Below, piece by piece: positions 27,398-39,615 of a DNA stretch of 56,626 nucleotides. Position 1 is the stretch's first letter; each line of letters starts with the position of its first letter. Position numbers and translations under genes: made by a program. The notes below the pieces were generated by a model. It did no database searches and was not told the origin of the DNA. It saw only the letters and a program-made list of their open reading frames with translations. Origin of the DNA: Pirellulales bacterium (lineage in GTDB: Bacteria; Planctomycetota; Planctomycetia; Pirellulales; JACPPG01); contig DASZWQ010000048.1 in NCBI GenBank assembly GCA_035546535.1, forward strand, positions 1 to 56,626, in the 5' to 3' direction.

Positions 27398-28711
27398 CTA
27401 GGCGATCGCGGCCTCGTAGAGGCGATACGTCTTGTACCGCCGACCGCCAACTTTTTCGATTGTGCGATTGATCAGATCGTTGTCTTCCAGCGTCCAGCTC
27501 AGTTCGGCGCCGGTGTACCCACGCGCGATGCCGGCGGCCAACGTTTGCAGGATGAACATTTCGACCACGCCACGGCGGCGAAACTTTTCCACGACGCCCA
27601 GCACGGCCATGCGCGCCGTCTTGATGTGCCGCACGTTGTACAACAGCCGCGCCAACCCGATCGGCAAGCCAAACGTCGTTAGTCGGCCGTTGATAGGACG
27701 CGTGGCTTCGTTGAAGTCGGGCAGCGTAATGCACAGGCCGGCCGGCTCGCCATCGACCTCGGCCAATAGCACCAGTTCGGCTACGGCGTACTTTTTCAGT
27801 TCGAGCGCCAGGTGCTTGAACTCTGCGTCGGTCATTTTGACGAAGCCCCAGCTCTTTTCCCAGGAGTCGTTGTACGATCCTTGGCAACGAGCGACTTCGG
27901 CGTCGAAATTCTTCCGCGAGATCGGCCGCACCGTCACGCCGCCGCGCGCGGCGAAGCGCTCGGCCCGCTTGGCCCACTTGTGCAGCATGTCGTTGGAGTC
28001 GTCGAACCACCAGGCGAACAGGTCTTTGGCTTTCACGAGCCCGCAGGCTTCCAACAAAGCGCCATAGTAGGGCGGATTGTGGTTCATCATTACCCGCTGC
28101 GGCGTGTCGAAGCCGTCGATCAGCAGCCCGCAGGGGTAGTTCGTCGAGTAATCGATCGGTCCGAATATTTCGGCGCGTCCGCGGCGGCGCAGCCATTCGC
28201 CGGCGGCGATCAAGAGCGCCTGCGCCACGCTCGGATCGTCGATCGATTCGAACATGCCGAAACAGCCGAGATTCGTGCCGTGCTGCTGGTTGTAGTTCGG
28301 GTCGTCGCTCGCCAGTACGCGTCCTACTGGTTGTCCGGCCTGATAGGCGACAAACTGCGTGGCGGCGCCGTGGCCATAGAACGGGTGCTTGCGCGGATCG
28401 AGAAATGCCTTCACGTCGAGCAACAGGGGCGGCGCCCAGTTGGGGTCGCGTTCGTAAATCCGCCAGGGGAACTTTACGAACGTGTCGCGATCGCGGCGCG
28501 TCGTGACCTCGCGGACTTCGATCGTGGCACTCGTGTGACGAAGAATGACGTGGCCTGCTCGACTCGTTTGAAGTACGGCGTTTTTTTCGACCACGGGCGC
28601 TTGTGCATTGGCGATCGAGGGGACCGGCTTCGGATCGGCCGAGGCTGCCGGAAAACCTGTCGCACGTATACGCACGGTGCTTCCCGTGAATCGCACGGTG
28701 TCAGTGTTCAT
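27398..28711 (-). CDS. GNAT-like N-acetyltransferase family protein
   Basis: 437 residues from ATG 28711; 28759 is an alternative. Conserved landmarks of a widespread uncharacterised acyltransferase-like family are DTFVKFPWRIYERDPNWAPP, HPFYGHGAATQFVAYQAGQP, IFGPIDYSTNYPCGLLIDGF and MMNHNPPYYGALLEACGL. The C-terminal part (RMAVLGVVEKFRRRGVVEMF) carries the R-R-x-G acetyl-CoA turn of GNAT enzymes. The acceptor is unknown. The first 60 residues are low in conservation, so the true start could be later. It is followed by the CPXCG gene. Confidence 0.82.
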   Translation of the reverse strand: MNTDTVRFTGSTVRIRATGFPAASADPKPVPSIANAQAPVVEKNAVLQTSRAGHVILRHTSATIEVREVTTRRDRDTFVKFPWRIYERDPNWAPPLLLDVKAFLDPRKHPFYGHGAATQFVAYQAGQPVGRVLASDDPNYNQQHGTNLGCFGMFESIDDPSVAQALLIAAGEWLRRRGRAEIFGPIDYSTNYPCGLLIDGFDTPQRVMMNHNPPYYGALLEACGLVKAKDLFAWWFDDSNDMLHKWAKRAERFAARGGVTVRPISRKNFDAEVARCQGSYNDSWEKSWGFVKMTDAEFKHLALELKKYAVAELVLLAEVDGEPAGLCITLPDFNEATRPINGRLTTFGLPIGLARLLYNVRHIKTARMAVLGVVEKFRRRGVVEMFILQTLAAGIARGYTGAELSWTLEDNDLINRTIEKVGGRRYKTYRLYEAAIA

Positions 28712-28942
28712 GGGCCGCTTTCGAGGGGGGTTGGCGTGCCAAAGCACTCTCCACACCAACGAAAGCGCAACCCGGGCTAAATTGTTGCAGACTTTTTTTG
28801 AAATCGGCCGAAGGGGTCGGCACCGTACAGTTTACAGCGTTTGCGCGGTACGTCCGGAAAATTCCTAGAGAGTTTCGGGGATAACACGGTTGAACGGGTG
28901 AACGCCGCCGCCTTCATTCCTCGCGCCGGGCACGTTATCGGG

Positions 28943-29341
28943 CTACCTTGGCAGCACATCGGCCGCGCCGAAACAGTACTCGGCCAAGCGATGCCCGCAC
29001 CACACGGCGAGCAGGCCAAGAACGCAACTTAAGACAACATTCAGGAGGGCCAGCCCCATGCGCCCTTCGCGAGCCATCAAGATTGTTTCCAAACCGAAGG
29101 CCGAAAAGGTGGTGAACCCGCCTAGCACTCCCACCAATAGACCGATGCGTATCTCGTCGCGGATAGGAAAGGGGCCGCTGAACGTGGCGTAGAGCAGGCC
29201 GATGGCGAAGCAACCCAGAATGTTGACCAGCATCGTGCCGAGCGGAAACACCAGGCCCGTCACGCTGTAGACGGCCCCCTGCATCCAATAACGCGCCAAG
29301 GAGCCGATCGCGCCGCCGCTGGCGATGAGAATCCATTTCAC
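28943..29341 (-). CDS. crcB: Fluoride channel CrcB/Fluc
   Basis: 132 residues from GTG 29341, with AGGGAGA upstream; the longer frame was rejected because it adds a hydrophilic extension. Signatures are GGAIGSLARYW, NILGCFAIG and GGFTTFSAFGLE, with four membrane spans. CrcB dimers export fluoride passively and protect enzymes such as enolase. A fluoride riboswitch was looked for upstream and not found convincingly. It lies alone between the GNAT-like gene and the divergent carbonic anhydrase. Confidence 0.95.
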   Translation of the reverse strand: MKWILIASGGAIGSLARYWMQGAVYSVTGLVFPLGTMLVNILGCFAIGLLYATFSGPFPIRDEIRIGLLVGVLGGFTTFSAFGLETILMAREGRMGLALLNVVLSCVLGLLAVWCGHRLAEYCFGAADVLPR

Positions 29342-29604
29342 CTTATGTCTCCCTGACAAGATCGCGTCATGCCCTGCCCGGTTACGAGAAACGTGGAGTC
29401 GCGAGCATAACATATCGTCACCGGCGCTGGGTGGCGGAGAGGAGCGTACCGGACGGGCGCTGCGTTGCGGGCTCTGTGATTCGTGGAAATCGGGGCTTGT
29501 ATCGAATTTCTGGCCCCGCGATTATCCAAGGCGTAAACTTAAGAGGTCATTTTGTAGGGGGCGCGCTCTTATCGGGCGCCACAGTTGGCACGGGGCGGAC
29601 TGCC

Positions 29605-30597
29605 ATGCAAACGATCGACTACATCTATCGCTTCGATCCGCGCAATCCGAGTGCGAAACCATCCCCGCCCGATGCCGAGGCGGCACGCAAGCAGTTGGAG
29701 GACGGCAATCGCATGTTCTCCAAGTGGATGGCCAGTTGCCGTACCAGCACCTTGACCAGCGGAGAGGAGCCGCGCTACGTGGTGGCGTGCAACGGTCTCG
29801 AGGTGGGCATGGTGCGCCGCGAAGGGGGTATGCCCATGCAGGCGCCCTTCGCGGTCGTGGTCGGTTGTTCCGACGCCCGGGTGCCGACCGAGATGATCTT
29901 CGGCCAGGGTTTCAATGACCTGTTCGTGATTCGCGTCGCTGGCAACGTGCTGGGCGACGTCTGCCTGGGGAGCATCGATTTCGCCGTTACCGCACTTGCC
30001 GAAAGCGTCAAGGTCGTGGTGATGCTGGGGCACAGCGGCTGCGGCGCCGTCACCGGCGCGGTTGACGCGTACCTGCGGCCGATGAAGTTCTGGTCGCGGT
30101 CCACGTCGCGTTCGCTGCGCTCGATTTTGCACAAGATCTTTGTCGCGGTGCGCGAGTCGGCCAACGGCTTAAAGGAAGTGTGGGGGCCCGACGCGCGCGA
30201 CATGCCCGGCTATCGCGAGGCGCTGATCGAAACCGCCGTGTGCTTGAACGCCGCGCAGGCGGCTTTCGATTTGCGGCAGGAAATCGAGTTGGCGGGCCGC
30301 TGGGAAATCGAAGTCTTGTACGCGGTCTACAGCCTGCACAATCACCAGGTGATGATGCCGGTCGATCCGCAGGCGCCGCCGTCGGATGAGAATGTGCGGC
30401 TGGCCTACGCCCCCACCAATCCGCGCGAATTCAACGCCCTGGCGATCCGCATGGCTGAAATTCTCAAGCCCGGCACCGGGGGCGGATCGCACGCGGTGCG
30501 GAGTTCGGGGGATGCAGCCGCCAACGGGGAACAATCTCGACGCAGTGGCGAGCAGCCCAATGCCGAGCCCGGCGGCCCGCCGAACCCAATCGGTTGA
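29605..30597 (+). CDS. Beta-class carbonic anhydrase
   Basis: 330 residues from ATG 29605. The zinc ligands are C88 (CSDARVP, with D90 and R92 as the dyad), H143 and C146 (HSGCGAV). It interconverts CO2 and bicarbonate. It is longer than the usual 200-220 residues: an N-terminal extension of about 75 residues and an insertion with a C-terminal tail rich in G, S and P (from about residue 285). No signal peptide, so cytoplasmic. It may serve bicarbonate supply for carboxylases; context gives no further hint. The upstream start at 29431 lacks support. Confidence 0.93.
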   Translation: MQTIDYIYRFDPRNPSAKPSPPDAEAARKQLEDGNRMFSKWMASCRTSTLTSGEEPRYVVACNGLEVGMVRREGGMPMQAPFAVVVGCSDARVPTEMIFGQGFNDLFVIRVAGNVLGDVCLGSIDFAVTALAESVKVVVMLGHSGCGAVTGAVDAYLRPMKFWSRSTSRSLRSILHKIFVAVRESANGLKEVWGPDARDMPGYREALIETAVCLNAAQAAFDLRQEIELAGRWEIEVLYAVYSLHNHQVMMPVDPQAPPSDENVRLAYAPTNPREFNALAIRMAEILKPGTGGGSHAVRSSGDAAANGEQSRRSGEQPNAEPGGPPNPIG

Positions 30598-30653
30598 CGC
30601 GCCGCCCGAGTTCTTTTCCTCGGCGGGCCGCAGGAGAACTGCAAAGCCTGTAG

Positions 30654-30708
30654 CCGGGGTCTGCTCCCCCGGAAGCGGCCCGTGAAATCCCGGCCTCGCA
30701 GAGGCCGG
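30654..30708. repeat. Two adjacent GC-rich hairpins after the carbonic anhydrase gene
   Basis: CCGGGGTCTGCTCCCCCGG (30654-30672) and CCGGCCTCGCAGAGGCCGG (30690-30708). They could end transcription of the carbonic anhydrase gene, but no T-run follows; a dispersed repeat is as likely. The rest of the 500-base gap 30598-31097 has the -24/-12 promoter at 30903. Confidence 0.7.
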
Positions 30709-30902
30709 CTGCAGAAGATACGCGCGCAGAACCTCAACTTTGCAGGTCTCCTGAGGCGGAACGACCGCTCTGGCCCTGACCCACGGCCGGGTGCCAAAAT
30801 GGCAACCGGAAAACCGCTCCCGGAAATGGCGCGCCGCTCACACCCTAAACGCGACTATTAAGTTGATCCACAGCAGCAGCTTACGGCCGATGCCTCTGGC
30901 CG

Positions 30903-30918
30903 TGGCACAAGGCTTGCT
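30903..30918 (+). promoter_or_regulatory. Putative sigma-54 (-24/-12) promoter before groEL
   Basis: TGGCACAAGGCTTGCT matches the consensus TGGCAC-N5-TTGCW exactly, with the GG and GC dinucleotides 12 bases apart. Start of transcription would fall near 30929, giving a leader of about 170 bases to GTG 31098. No CIRCE element is seen. Confidence 0.6.
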
Positions 30919-31097
30919 TTTCTGGCGTTGCCCTGGCCGTGTCTGCCAATATTGGCGGAGGTCGCGGCAGGCCATCACCAAACCACCCAAAAATACGATC
31001 GCGGGAACCGCCACTCGACCGGGCGATGCCGAGGCTTCGCGTCACGGTTCGCCAGCGGACTTCCCAAAATTCACTCGCCCAACAGGAGGATTCCGCT

Positions 31098-32801
<1,704 letters not shown>

Positions 32802-32883
32802 GCCAGCTCGACCCCGGGTTTGTCCGAAACGTCAGATAACCATAAATCATCAAACTCGCGAATACATAAAGGACTCAACCGTC

Positions 32884-33183
32884 ATGAAGAACGTCAAACT
32901 GCGTCCCCTGGACGATCGCGTCGTTGTCGAGCCCCGCGAAGCCGAAGAGCGTACGGCCGGCGGAATCGTGCTCCCGGATTCGGCCAAGGAAAAGCCGCAA
33001 CGCGGCAAGGTCGTCTCCGTCGGACCCGGCAAGCTGTTGGATAGCGGCAGCCGCGGTCAACTGTCGGTCTCGATCGGCGACGAAGTGATCTACGGCAAGT
33101 ACTCGGGCACCGAGATCGAGTTGGACGGCCGCGACGTGAAGATCCTGCGCGAGAGCGATATCCTGGCCAAGGTCGTAAGCTAG
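32884..33183 (+). CDS. groES: Co-chaperonin GroES
   Basis: 99 residues. [20 protein letters not shown] and [20 protein letters not shown] are the GroES hallmarks, including the mobile-loop stretch; [17 protein letters not shown] completes the fold. It caps GroEL rings. AAAGGA precedes the ATG. It sits between two groEL genes, an order groEL-groES-groEL that is the reverse of the common groES-groEL. The 178 bases to the second groEL hold a family E repeat. Confidence 0.97.
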   Translation: MKNVKLRPLDDRVVVEPREAEERTAGGIVLPDSAKEKPQRGKVVSVGPGKLLDSGSRGQLSVSIGDEVIYGKYSGTEIELDGRDVKILRESDILAKVVS

Positions 33184-33289
33184 ACGAAGCGAGGAACGCC
33201 GAGCGCGGAGTGATGAGCGGGAAAACGCGATAACGTGACGGGATGCCCGCTCTTTCGCTCAGCATTTATCGTTCATCACTCAGCACTTA
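33183..33289. repeat. Family E repeat with inverted arms
   Basis: GAGCGCGGAGTGATGAGCGG (33201-33220) faces an inverted arm CGTTCATCACTCAGCACTTA (33270-33289). A half copy with GAGTGCGGAGTGATGAACGG lies after guaA at 53916. Both directly follow a stop codon. Confidence 0.75.
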
Positions 33290-33361
33290 ACATAAACATG
33301 CCTTCGGCTTACCAGCCTGCCATGCGGTAAGCACCTCAAGATATTCAAGGAAACGTCAACC

Positions 33362-34978
<1,617 letters not shown>

Positions 34979-35093
34979 CCGATGGCCTGGTGCGTAGAAT
35001 GATGATGGAACGGGCGGCCCTCACAGGCATAACCGGACCCGAAATCATCATGCGACGTTCAACCGGCTGCATTTCCGGTGTCGATAACACGTT

Positions 35094-35127
35094 ACGGGCC
35101 GCCTCGATTTCCGAGGTGGCCCGTTTT
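35094..35127 (+). terminator. Rho-independent terminator after the second groEL
   Basis: ACGGGCCGCCTCG (35094-35106) pairs with CGAGGTGGCCCGT (from 35112) with a single G-T wobble, loop of about five bases, then a T-run. It separates the chaperonins from dnaJ, 33 bases before its start. Confidence 0.92.
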
Positions 35128-35159
35128 GCGCTGCGGCTTTCCAACCCGGCGAAAGTGCC

Positions 35160-36323
35160 ATGGTAACTATGGCCCAGAAGCGCGATTACTATGAAGTCCT
35201 CGGCGTCGAGCGCGGCTGCTCGGCCACCGAGATTTCCGCTGCCTTCCGCAAGCTGGCCGTGAAGTATCATCCGGACAAGAACCCGGGTGACGAAGAAGCG
35301 GCGCGGTATTTCAAAGAGGCGGCCGAAGCCTTCGAGGTGTTGAGCGACGGCGAGAAGCGTTCGCGCTACGACCGTTTTGGCCACGCGGGCATCGACGGTC
35401 CCGGCGGCGGCTCGCCCCACTTCACCGACGTCAACGATATTTTCGAAGCGTTCGGCGGCATCTTCGGTGAGGGATTCGGCGACTTGTTCGGCCGGGGGCG
35501 CGGCCGCGGTGGCCGCCGGGCAACCAAGGGGGCCGATATCCGCTGCGACGTGACGCTCGATCTGCTCGAAGCGGCTCGCGGCGTGACCAAGGTCGTGCAT
35601 TTCGAGCGGCACGAGGAATGCAGCGAATGCCACGGCAGCGGTGCGCGACCCGGCACCAAGCCCGAGAAGTGCAAGTATTGCGGCGGGCGAGGGCAGGTTG
35701 TGCAGAGCGCGGGAATCTTCCGCATGCAGACCACTTGCCCTTCCTGCCATGGCGCCGGCACAACGATTAACGATCCCTGCACGGGCTGCCGGGGCGAAGG
35801 ATACCTGCGCAAACGCGTCAAGCGCGAGGTAACGATCCCGCCGGGCGTGGATAACGATGTCCGCCTGCGTTTGACGGGCGAAGGCGATCCGGATCCGCAT
35901 GGCGGGCCGCGCGGCGATTGCTACTGCTTTTTACATGTCAAGGATCATCCGCTCTTCCGCCGAGATGGACGCAACCTGATTTGCCAGATCCCCATCACAT
36001 ACACGCAGGCGGCCTTGGGTGCGGCGATCGAAGTCCCCACGATCGAAGGAAAAGAAGAACTCGAAGTTCCCGCCGGTACCGCGACCGGTGAGGTTTTTCG
36101 ACTGCGCGGCCGCGGCATGCCCGACCCACACGCCCGCGGCAAGGGAGACTTGCTCGTGCAGGTACACGTCGAAGTTCCGAAGTCGTTGACGCCCCGGCAG
36201 GAAGAGCTACTGCGCGAGCTGGCCGAGGAGGAGCGGACAAACGTCACGCCGCATCGAAAGAGTTTCTTCGAGAAGCTGCGAGACTATTTCGTGCCCGAGG
36301 ACAGCGCGCAAACAAGCGAGTAA
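35160..36323 (+). CDS. dnaJ: Chaperone DnaJ
   Basis: 387 residues from ATG 35160 (ATG 35169 gives the typical [13 protein letters not shown] start). The order is J-domain (1-75, HPDKN intact), a short G/F-rich region with GGGSPHF and [10 protein letters not shown], then four CxxCxGxG zinc repeats ([32 protein letters not shown]) and the C-terminal substrate domain. It stimulates DnaK ATPase. GrpE follows, but dnaK itself is not in the window. Confidence 0.97.
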   Translation: MVTMAQKRDYYEVLGVERGCSATEISAAFRKLAVKYHPDKNPGDEEAARYFKEAAEAFEVLSDGEKRSRYDRFGHAGIDGPGGGSPHFTDVNDIFEAFGGIFGEGFGDLFGRGRGRGGRRATKGADIRCDVTLDLLEAARGVTKVVHFERHEECSECHGSGARPGTKPEKCKYCGGRGQVVQSAGIFRMQTTCPSCHGAGTTINDPCTGCRGEGYLRKRVKREVTIPPGVDNDVRLRLTGEGDPDPHGGPRGDCYCFLHVKDHPLFRRDGRNLICQIPITYTQAALGAAIEVPTIEGKEELEVPAGTATGEVFRLRGRGMPDPHARGKGDLLVQVHVEVPKSLTPRQEELLRELAEEERTNVTPHRKSFFEKLRDYFVPEDSAQTSE

Positions 36324-36352
36324 GAAGCATTCCATTCGTCCGGGAGATAGGG

Positions 36353-36452
36353 GTGCCACTGGTGCCACTAGGTGCCACTGGCGGCTCGTCCACCAGTGCG
36401 GCATTCCGGGACAAACACTGGTGGGCAGGCCAGCAGCGGCACTCCAGCAGGT
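36353..36452. repeat. Family A repeat, copy 4, with a partial triplication of its left end
   Basis: GTGCCACT occurs three times in succession (36353, 36362, 36372) before CACTGGTGGGCAGGCCAGCA. It fills the 175-base dnaJ-grpE gap and could form an RNA hairpin between the two coding regions. Confidence 0.8.
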
Positions 36453-36498
36453 TTTAATGGTGACATGCCGGTTCGGCCGGTGTCGGAGATAGAAACAT

Positions 36499-37047
36499 AT
36501 GACGAACAAGAAGCACGGCGAGGAAGTGGATGCGGCGGCGTGTGCGTCTCCCGAGAGCGCGGCCGATTCCAGCGAAGAGCCCATGGCCAGCGAGGCAGCC
36601 GAATTGCGCGCCCAGTTGGACGAGGCCAAGGAGCGGGCCTTGCGCTTGCAGGCCGAGTGGGAGAATTTTCGCAAGCGTGCTCGTCGCGAGCTCGAGGAAG
36701 AGCGTCGCTACGCCGATCTGCGTTTGCTGGGTGACTTGCTGCCAGTGCTCGACAACATGCAACGAGCGATCGAGGCGGCAACGAAGTCGTCCGACGGCGG
36801 TGGTTTGCTGGAAGGATTCAAACTGGTCAAGCAGCAATTGGAGAACGTGCTGGCGCAGCACCATTGCCAGCGGATCGACGCACTGAATCATCCGTTCGAT
36901 CCGCACCTGCACGAGGCCTTGATGCAGCAGCCCACCACGGACGCCGCTCCGAACACCGTGATCGCCGTGGCGCGCGAGGGTTTCAAGCTGCACGATCGCG
37001 TGATCCGGCCGGCACAGGTGATCGTGGCCGCGGCGCCGGAGGGCTAA
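36499..37047 (+). CDS. grpE: Nucleotide exchange factor GrpE
   Basis: 182 residues. An acidic disordered N-terminus (1-35), a long coiled coil (AELRAQLDEAKERALRLQAE, WENFRKRARRELEEERRYAD) and the beta-domain signature HPFDPHLHEAL are visible, ending in RDRVIRPAQVIVA-like sequence. It releases ADP from DnaK. It lies after dnaJ in the same direction, which fits heat-shock use. Confidence 0.95.
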   Translation: MTNKKHGEEVDAAACASPESAADSSEEPMASEAAELRAQLDEAKERALRLQAEWENFRKRARRELEEERRYADLRLLGDLLPVLDNMQRAIEAATKSSDGGGLLEGFKLVKQQLENVLAQHHCQRIDALNHPFDPHLHEALMQQPTTDAAPNTVIAVAREGFKLHDRVIRPAQVIVAAAPEG

Positions 37048-37153
37048 GCCCGATGGTGACGGCGGTGGTCGCCATCGATTTATAGGCAAAGATCTTCACG
37101 GCATGATTGCAAGGTGCATCGTGCCTGTCTGAGTTTGCGAGAGGACCCGCGAC

Positions 37154-37462
37154 GTGCCCACTTACGATTACGTCTGCGATAATTGCAATCACGCGTTCGA
37201 GCTGTTTCAGTCGATCACGGAATCGCCGAAGAAGAAGTGCCCGGAATGCGGCAAATCGAAGCTGCGCCGCCTGTTCGGCACCGGCGCCGCGATCGTCTTC
37301 AAAGGGTCGGGCTTTTACCAGACCGACTATCGCAGCGATTCGTACAAGAAGCGCGCCGAGGCCGACAAACCCTCGAGCGAATCGAAAAGCTCGGAGAGCA
37401 AATCCTCGGACAAGAAAAGCTCGTCATCGGGCCAGGCGGAAAAGAAGTCGAAAGGCGACTGA
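37154..37462 (+). CDS. FmdB-family zinc ribbon protein
   Basis: 102 residues from GTG 37154, with GAGAGGA upstream. The start PTYDYVCDNCNHAFELFQS and the second pair CPECG form the FmdB zinc ribbon (C8, C11, C29, C32). The tail from about residue 68 is serine- and lysine-rich low-complexity sequence. The family's role is regulatory or unknown. It lies 106 bases after grpE and before yacG. Confidence 0.92.
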   Translation: MPTYDYVCDNCNHAFELFQSITESPKKKCPECGKSKLRRLFGTGAAIVFKGSGFYQTDYRSDSYKKRAEADKPSSESKSSESKSSDKKSSSSGQAEKKSKGD

Positions 37463-37469
37463 GCGGCGA

Positions 37470-37516
37470 ATGTCGAATATTCAAGTTAAATGTCCAAGGA
37501 CTTTCATTCGACATTT
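37470..37516. repeat. Short inverted repeat between the FmdB-like gene and yacG
   Basis: AATGTCGAAT (37470-37479) and ATTCGACATT (37507-37516) are exact reverse complements; related ATTCG-type words follow to 37545. It may be another small dispersed repeat. Confidence 0.6.
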
Positions 37517-37551
37517 GAATTCCGGCATTCGTCATTCCACGGAGCATTCCC

Positions 37552-37734
37552 GTGCCTTTCATCCGCTGTCCGATCTGCGGTAAGCCTTTCGATTCCGAAG
37601 CGTCGCAGGCCATGCCTTTTTGCAGCGAGCGTTGCCGGCGCATCGATCTGGGGCGATGGCTCGACGAGGGTTACGGCCTGCCGTACGAGCGGGCTGAGGA
37701 TGAACGGCCGGACGATCTGGCGAATAATGATTAA
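37552..37734 (+). CDS. yacG: DNA gyrase inhibitor YacG
   Basis: 60 residues from GTG 37552. Cysteines C6, C9, C24 and C28 (CPICGKPF and PFCSERCRRIDLGRWLDEGY) are the YacG zinc site and signature. YacG binds GyrB and inhibits gyrase in the family's known member. Acidic tail PEDE-like (AEDERPDDLANND). Confidence 0.93.
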   Translation: MPFIRCPICGKPFDSEASQAMPFCSERCRRIDLGRWLDEGYGLPYERAEDERPDDLANND

Positions 37735-37889
37735 CGTCCCCGGGCCGTGCAGTTTTTGATCGCTGGGGTTTTCACCCGCGCGGGCCAGGCTCGGCTGGTC
37801 GATTTTCTGGGCTACCGTTACCATAGAGGCGTTCGTTGCCTAGAACCCCCATGTGGCAAAGATTGCCGCAATGTCCGGAGCCGCACGTT

Positions 37890-39149
37890 ATGCCCGAAGA
37901 TCGTGGCACCCTCCGCCAGGTCGCCTGGACCGAGCTGTTTCCCTGGTTAGACCTGTTGCGCATTTTTCGTCTGGCGATCCAGGCGCGGATTCTGTTGCTC
38001 TCGGCCGCGGCCGTGCTGTTGACGTTCGCGGGCTGGTGGGTAGCGGGCAAGGTGTTCAACGGCGGCGACAGCGAAGCGCCGCGACCACTGTCGGTAGCAC
38101 CCTGGGGCGTCGTGGTCGATGAACCAACAGGCGACGAGATTAGGCGGACGCCGCCGGGCTTCGTCGCACCGGGTGACATGCTGTTACGGCCGACGTCGCT
38201 GTCCTCGGGCGCCGAAAACCCGCTGGTCGCCGCCTGGCACAATCTGAGCGCCCCTTTCCGCCAGCTTTTTGCCCCCGAACTCAGTGTGGTGGGCCTGGCC
38301 TACTTGCTGGTCTGCGCCTTATGGGTTGACCTGATATGGTCGTTTTTCGGAGGCGTTATCACGCGTCTCGCCGCCCTGCAATACACGCGCAGCGAGCGCG
38401 GCAGCTTGCGCGGCGCCGTACGTTATGTCACGTCGCGCTACACGGCCTACGTGACCGCTCCCTTGTTTCCGCTTTTCGGCGTGCTCCTCTTCGTCCTACC
38501 CGTGGCCCTGGTCGGACTGATCGGCCACGCGGGCAGTGTCGGGTTGACGACGGTGGCGATATTATGGCCGCTGTTCCTGGTCGCTGGGCTGGTGATCGTG
38601 ATTTTCTTGGTTGGCTTGCTGTTTGGCTGGCCGCTGATGTGGCCCACGATCAGTGCCGAAGGAACCGACAGCTTCGACGCCCTCTCCCGTTCGTACTCCT
38701 ACGTCTATCAGCGTCCGCTGCACTATCTGTGGTTCGCGCTGGTCGCCGGCTTCCTTGGCGCGTTGGCGGCGATTGTCGTGCATTACTTTGCAGCGGCCGT
38801 CCTGTACCTCACGGCCTGGGCCGTGAGCTGGGGCGCCGGCGGCGCCGTGCTGGGCGATCTCTCGGAGACGGCTCCCGTGGCTGATCAGCTACTGACCTTC
38901 TGGGCCGGCCTGGTACAGTTGATCACCGTCGGCTTCACGTACGCGTTCTTTCTGTGCGCAGCGACGATCATTTATTTCCTGCTACGCTACGAAGTCGACG
39001 GGACCGAAACGGATGAGGTCTTCGTCGAAGAGCAGTCCGAGAAGTTCGGTCTGCCGCCGGTGACGACCGATGCGGCGGGAGTGGCCGTGATGGCTGACGC
39101 GGCGGCCGAGGACGAAATGGCCGACAACGGAGCCGACGTTGCGTCCTAG
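37890..39149 (+). CDS. Multi-pass membrane protein, unknown function
   Basis: 419 residues from ATG 37890, with GGAG upstream. About six or seven hydrophobic spans: ILLLSAAAVLLTFAGWWVAG, a periplasmic-sized stretch, VVGLAYLLVCALWVDLIWSF, then pairs around LFPLFGVLLFVLPVALVGLI, LFLVAGLVIVIFLVGLLFGW, LWFALVAGFLGALAAIVVHY and ITVGFTYAFFLCAATIIYFL. The C-terminal 55 residues are acidic and cytoplasmic-like. No transport or enzyme motif recognised. Similar proteins are widespread in planctomycetes as conserved hypotheticals. Confidence 0.85.
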   Translation: MPEDRGTLRQVAWTELFPWLDLLRIFRLAIQARILLLSAAAVLLTFAGWWVAGKVFNGGDSEAPRPLSVAPWGVVVDEPTGDEIRRTPPGFVAPGDMLLRPTSLSSGAENPLVAAWHNLSAPFRQLFAPELSVVGLAYLLVCALWVDLIWSFFGGVITRLAALQYTRSERGSLRGAVRYVTSRYTAYVTAPLFPLFGVLLFVLPVALVGLIGHAGSVGLTTVAILWPLFLVAGLVIVIFLVGLLFGWPLMWPTISAEGTDSFDALSRSYSYVYQRPLHYLWFALVAGFLGALAAIVVHYFAAAVLYLTAWAVSWGAGGAVLGDLSETAPVADQLLTFWAGLVQLITVGFTYAFFLCAATIIYFLLRYEVDGTETDEVFVEEQSEKFGLPPVTTDAAGVAVMADAAAEDEMADNGADVAS

Positions 39150-39173
39150 CCGGGCGAACGCCGATTCCGCGGT

Positions 39174-39545
39174 CTACGTTACCGCGCTCAATAACTCATC
39201 GACCTGGGCGTGAAATTGCCCACGCGACAAAACTCGATCGCAGCCGGCTGTTCGAGCCGCAGCCAGCAGTCCCTCGTGAACGTGCGGTCCAAAGGCGATA
39301 ATCGCGGGCCGAATGGGTATCTTGGCCGTAAACTCGCGCACCACGGCAGCGACGTCCGTCCGTGGCGTGCTCAGGTCGAGAATCACGAGCTTGGGCAGCA
39401 GCGTGGCCGCCTTCTCCACAAGCGCTGCTGCATCCAACGCCACTTCCAGCTTTGCGCCTTGCCGGGCGGCGGCGCCCGCGACCTTGGAAGACGTTGCCAG
39501 GTCAGAAGAGAGCAAGAGGATCGTGCTTGGTGGCGCGTCAGTCAT
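39174..39545 (-). CDS. Stand-alone pseudo-receiver domain
   Basis: 123 residues with the receiver fold. The phosphorylatable aspartate D57 (LVILDLSTPRTD) is kept, but the usual Thr/Ser position reads IIAFGPH and the essential Lys is replaced in VLSRGQF, and only one acidic residue is evident in SSD. Phosphotransfer is therefore doubtful. It begins 70 bases after the PII stop in the same direction, so it may be co-transcribed and function by protein contact. Confidence 0.82.
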   Translation of the reverse strand: MTDAPPSTILLLSSDLATSSKVAGAAARQGAKLEVALDAAALVEKAATLLPKLVILDLSTPRTDVAAVVREFTAKIPIRPAIIAFGPHVHEGLLAAARTAGCDRVLSRGQFHAQVDELLSAVT

Positions 39546-39615
39546 GCGTACCTTGGGCTGAAATCGCGGCAGGGATACTGTTCAGCGATTAGCCCTCACC
39601 GCTTCGCGCTTGCCA

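Noticed and set aside
29342..29450. Fluoride riboswitch upstream of crcB
   Set aside because: A few riboswitch-like words occur but no convincing pseudoknot arrangement or terminator switch could be traced.
30598..31097. CIRCE element for the groEL run
   Set aside because: No TTAGCACTC-N9-GAGTGCTAA-like inverted repeat was found here, before groES or before the second groEL.
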